Part shown: positions 63,384 through 64,000 of the stretch, piece by piece | How the letters are laid out: the number at the start of each line of letters is the position of its first letter | Numbering within the stretch: position 1 is the first letter of the stretch | DNA from: Blastomussa wellsi | Lineage: Eukaryota > Cnidaria > Anthozoa > Scleractinia > Plerogyridae | Reading direction: 5' to 3' | DNA length: 64,000 nucleotides | Assembly (NCBI GenBank): GCA_947652115.1 | Contig: OX393566.1 | Coordinates: forward strand, 25,362,307 to 25,426,306 | Program-made: the position numbers and the translations under genes | The notes under the pieces: model-generated | Seen by the model: the letters and a program-made list of their open reading frames with translations, nothing else | Database searches by the model: none | Told to the model about the DNA's origin: nothing

Positions 63384-64000
63384 CTGTTGGCAAAAACAAA
63401 AAGATAGAGTTAAAATACAAAATTTTCTTACTTAAAAGCTCATAAATGTTCATGGCAAGATTCGTGTAGCTAGAATAATGCACTGTTGATCTGATCCGAT
63501 CCAGTATTCGATTAGCCTCTAGAGAGCGGCGGAAATCGAGCCTAGTATTCGATATCGGCAGATGTTACTTTGCCTTACCTACCGTCTTCACATCCCTTGG
63601 CAATTCCAAGCCTATTGTTACTCATGCAAAGCTATTCTTTTAATAAATGGTACACGTAAAAATAGCATTATCTTCTATGAAAATTTTGGTAAACCGGAAA
63701 CCAGTAAATAATGCATTTGGAAATTTATGATGCCCCGAATTCACAGGGGCACCGAACGAACAAATTGTGACAAAATGCATTTTTTAACTCACATTCATTA
63801 AAAATATATGATATAAAATCATTTACAGGTGTTCTTGAATATTGCTGGGAAAAATTCATCTGTTCCTTAGGTTTTTCCCAGCACAGGATCCATATTTTTT
63901 TTTACCAGCCAGCAATTAGAACAAACATAAACTCGCGGAAATGCCACTGTAAACCGTGCTCTTCTCAACGAGACTCAAGCCCTCGTGGAGCCTTTTCTTC
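63384..64000. other. 5' flank of the 63369 gene
   Basis: Contains the intron acceptor of the gene and AT-rich sequence; no other feature seen up to the window edge. Confidence 0.4.

Overview
The window is nuclear DNA of an animal. Genes are split into many short exons with GT/AG introns, the background is AT-rich, and introns and spacers are full of decayed short interspersed and foldback repeats. These repeat types (two tRNA-headed SINE families, Penelope-like fragments, many foldback elements) and the overall gene style fit an anthozoan such as a stony coral or sea anemone. That assignment rests on recognising repeat and gene style, not on a database search.

Layout. 414-5790 (minus): the first 12 coding exons (residues 1-484) of replicative helicase subunit MCM6, which continues off the left edge, with an E2F-type site just upstream of its start. 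8367-9644 (minus): an intact 425-residue open frame of unknown function. 10980-11760: a rearranged Penelope-like fragment with a GIY-YIG endonuclease remnant and a hammerhead-like ribozyme motif, between inverted repeats. 12787-19976 and 27064-40753 (both minus): two head-to-tail paralogues of a membrane-anchored serine beta-lactamase-like protein (LACTBL1-like, 608 and 653 residues). I rebuilt both exon by exon; they share intron positions and phases from the catalytic region onward. 41487-44437 (plus): a possible two-exon gene for a 65-residue protein, divergent from the second paralogue. 45482-46659 (minus) and 63096-63369 (minus, only the first coding exon firmly placed): two small secreted or signal-anchored proteins I do not recognise. 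About 47-60 kb is a gene desert with repeats and one tRNA-derived SINE.

How the genes relate. MCM6 is a cell-cycle housekeeping gene with no evident link to its neighbours. The two beta-lactamase-like proteins share a short cytoplasmic tail, one membrane segment and an outward-facing SxxK-type domain. They share a juxtamembrane S-T-[V/I]-G-F-L-P motif although the rest of their tails has diverged. They keep the SxxK serine/lysine and a Y-S-N motif but appear to lack the usual third (K/H)-T-G motif, so their chemistry is the most interesting open question here.

All gene models were made by eye from splice signals, reading phase and family similarity. Exon borders need transcript data.
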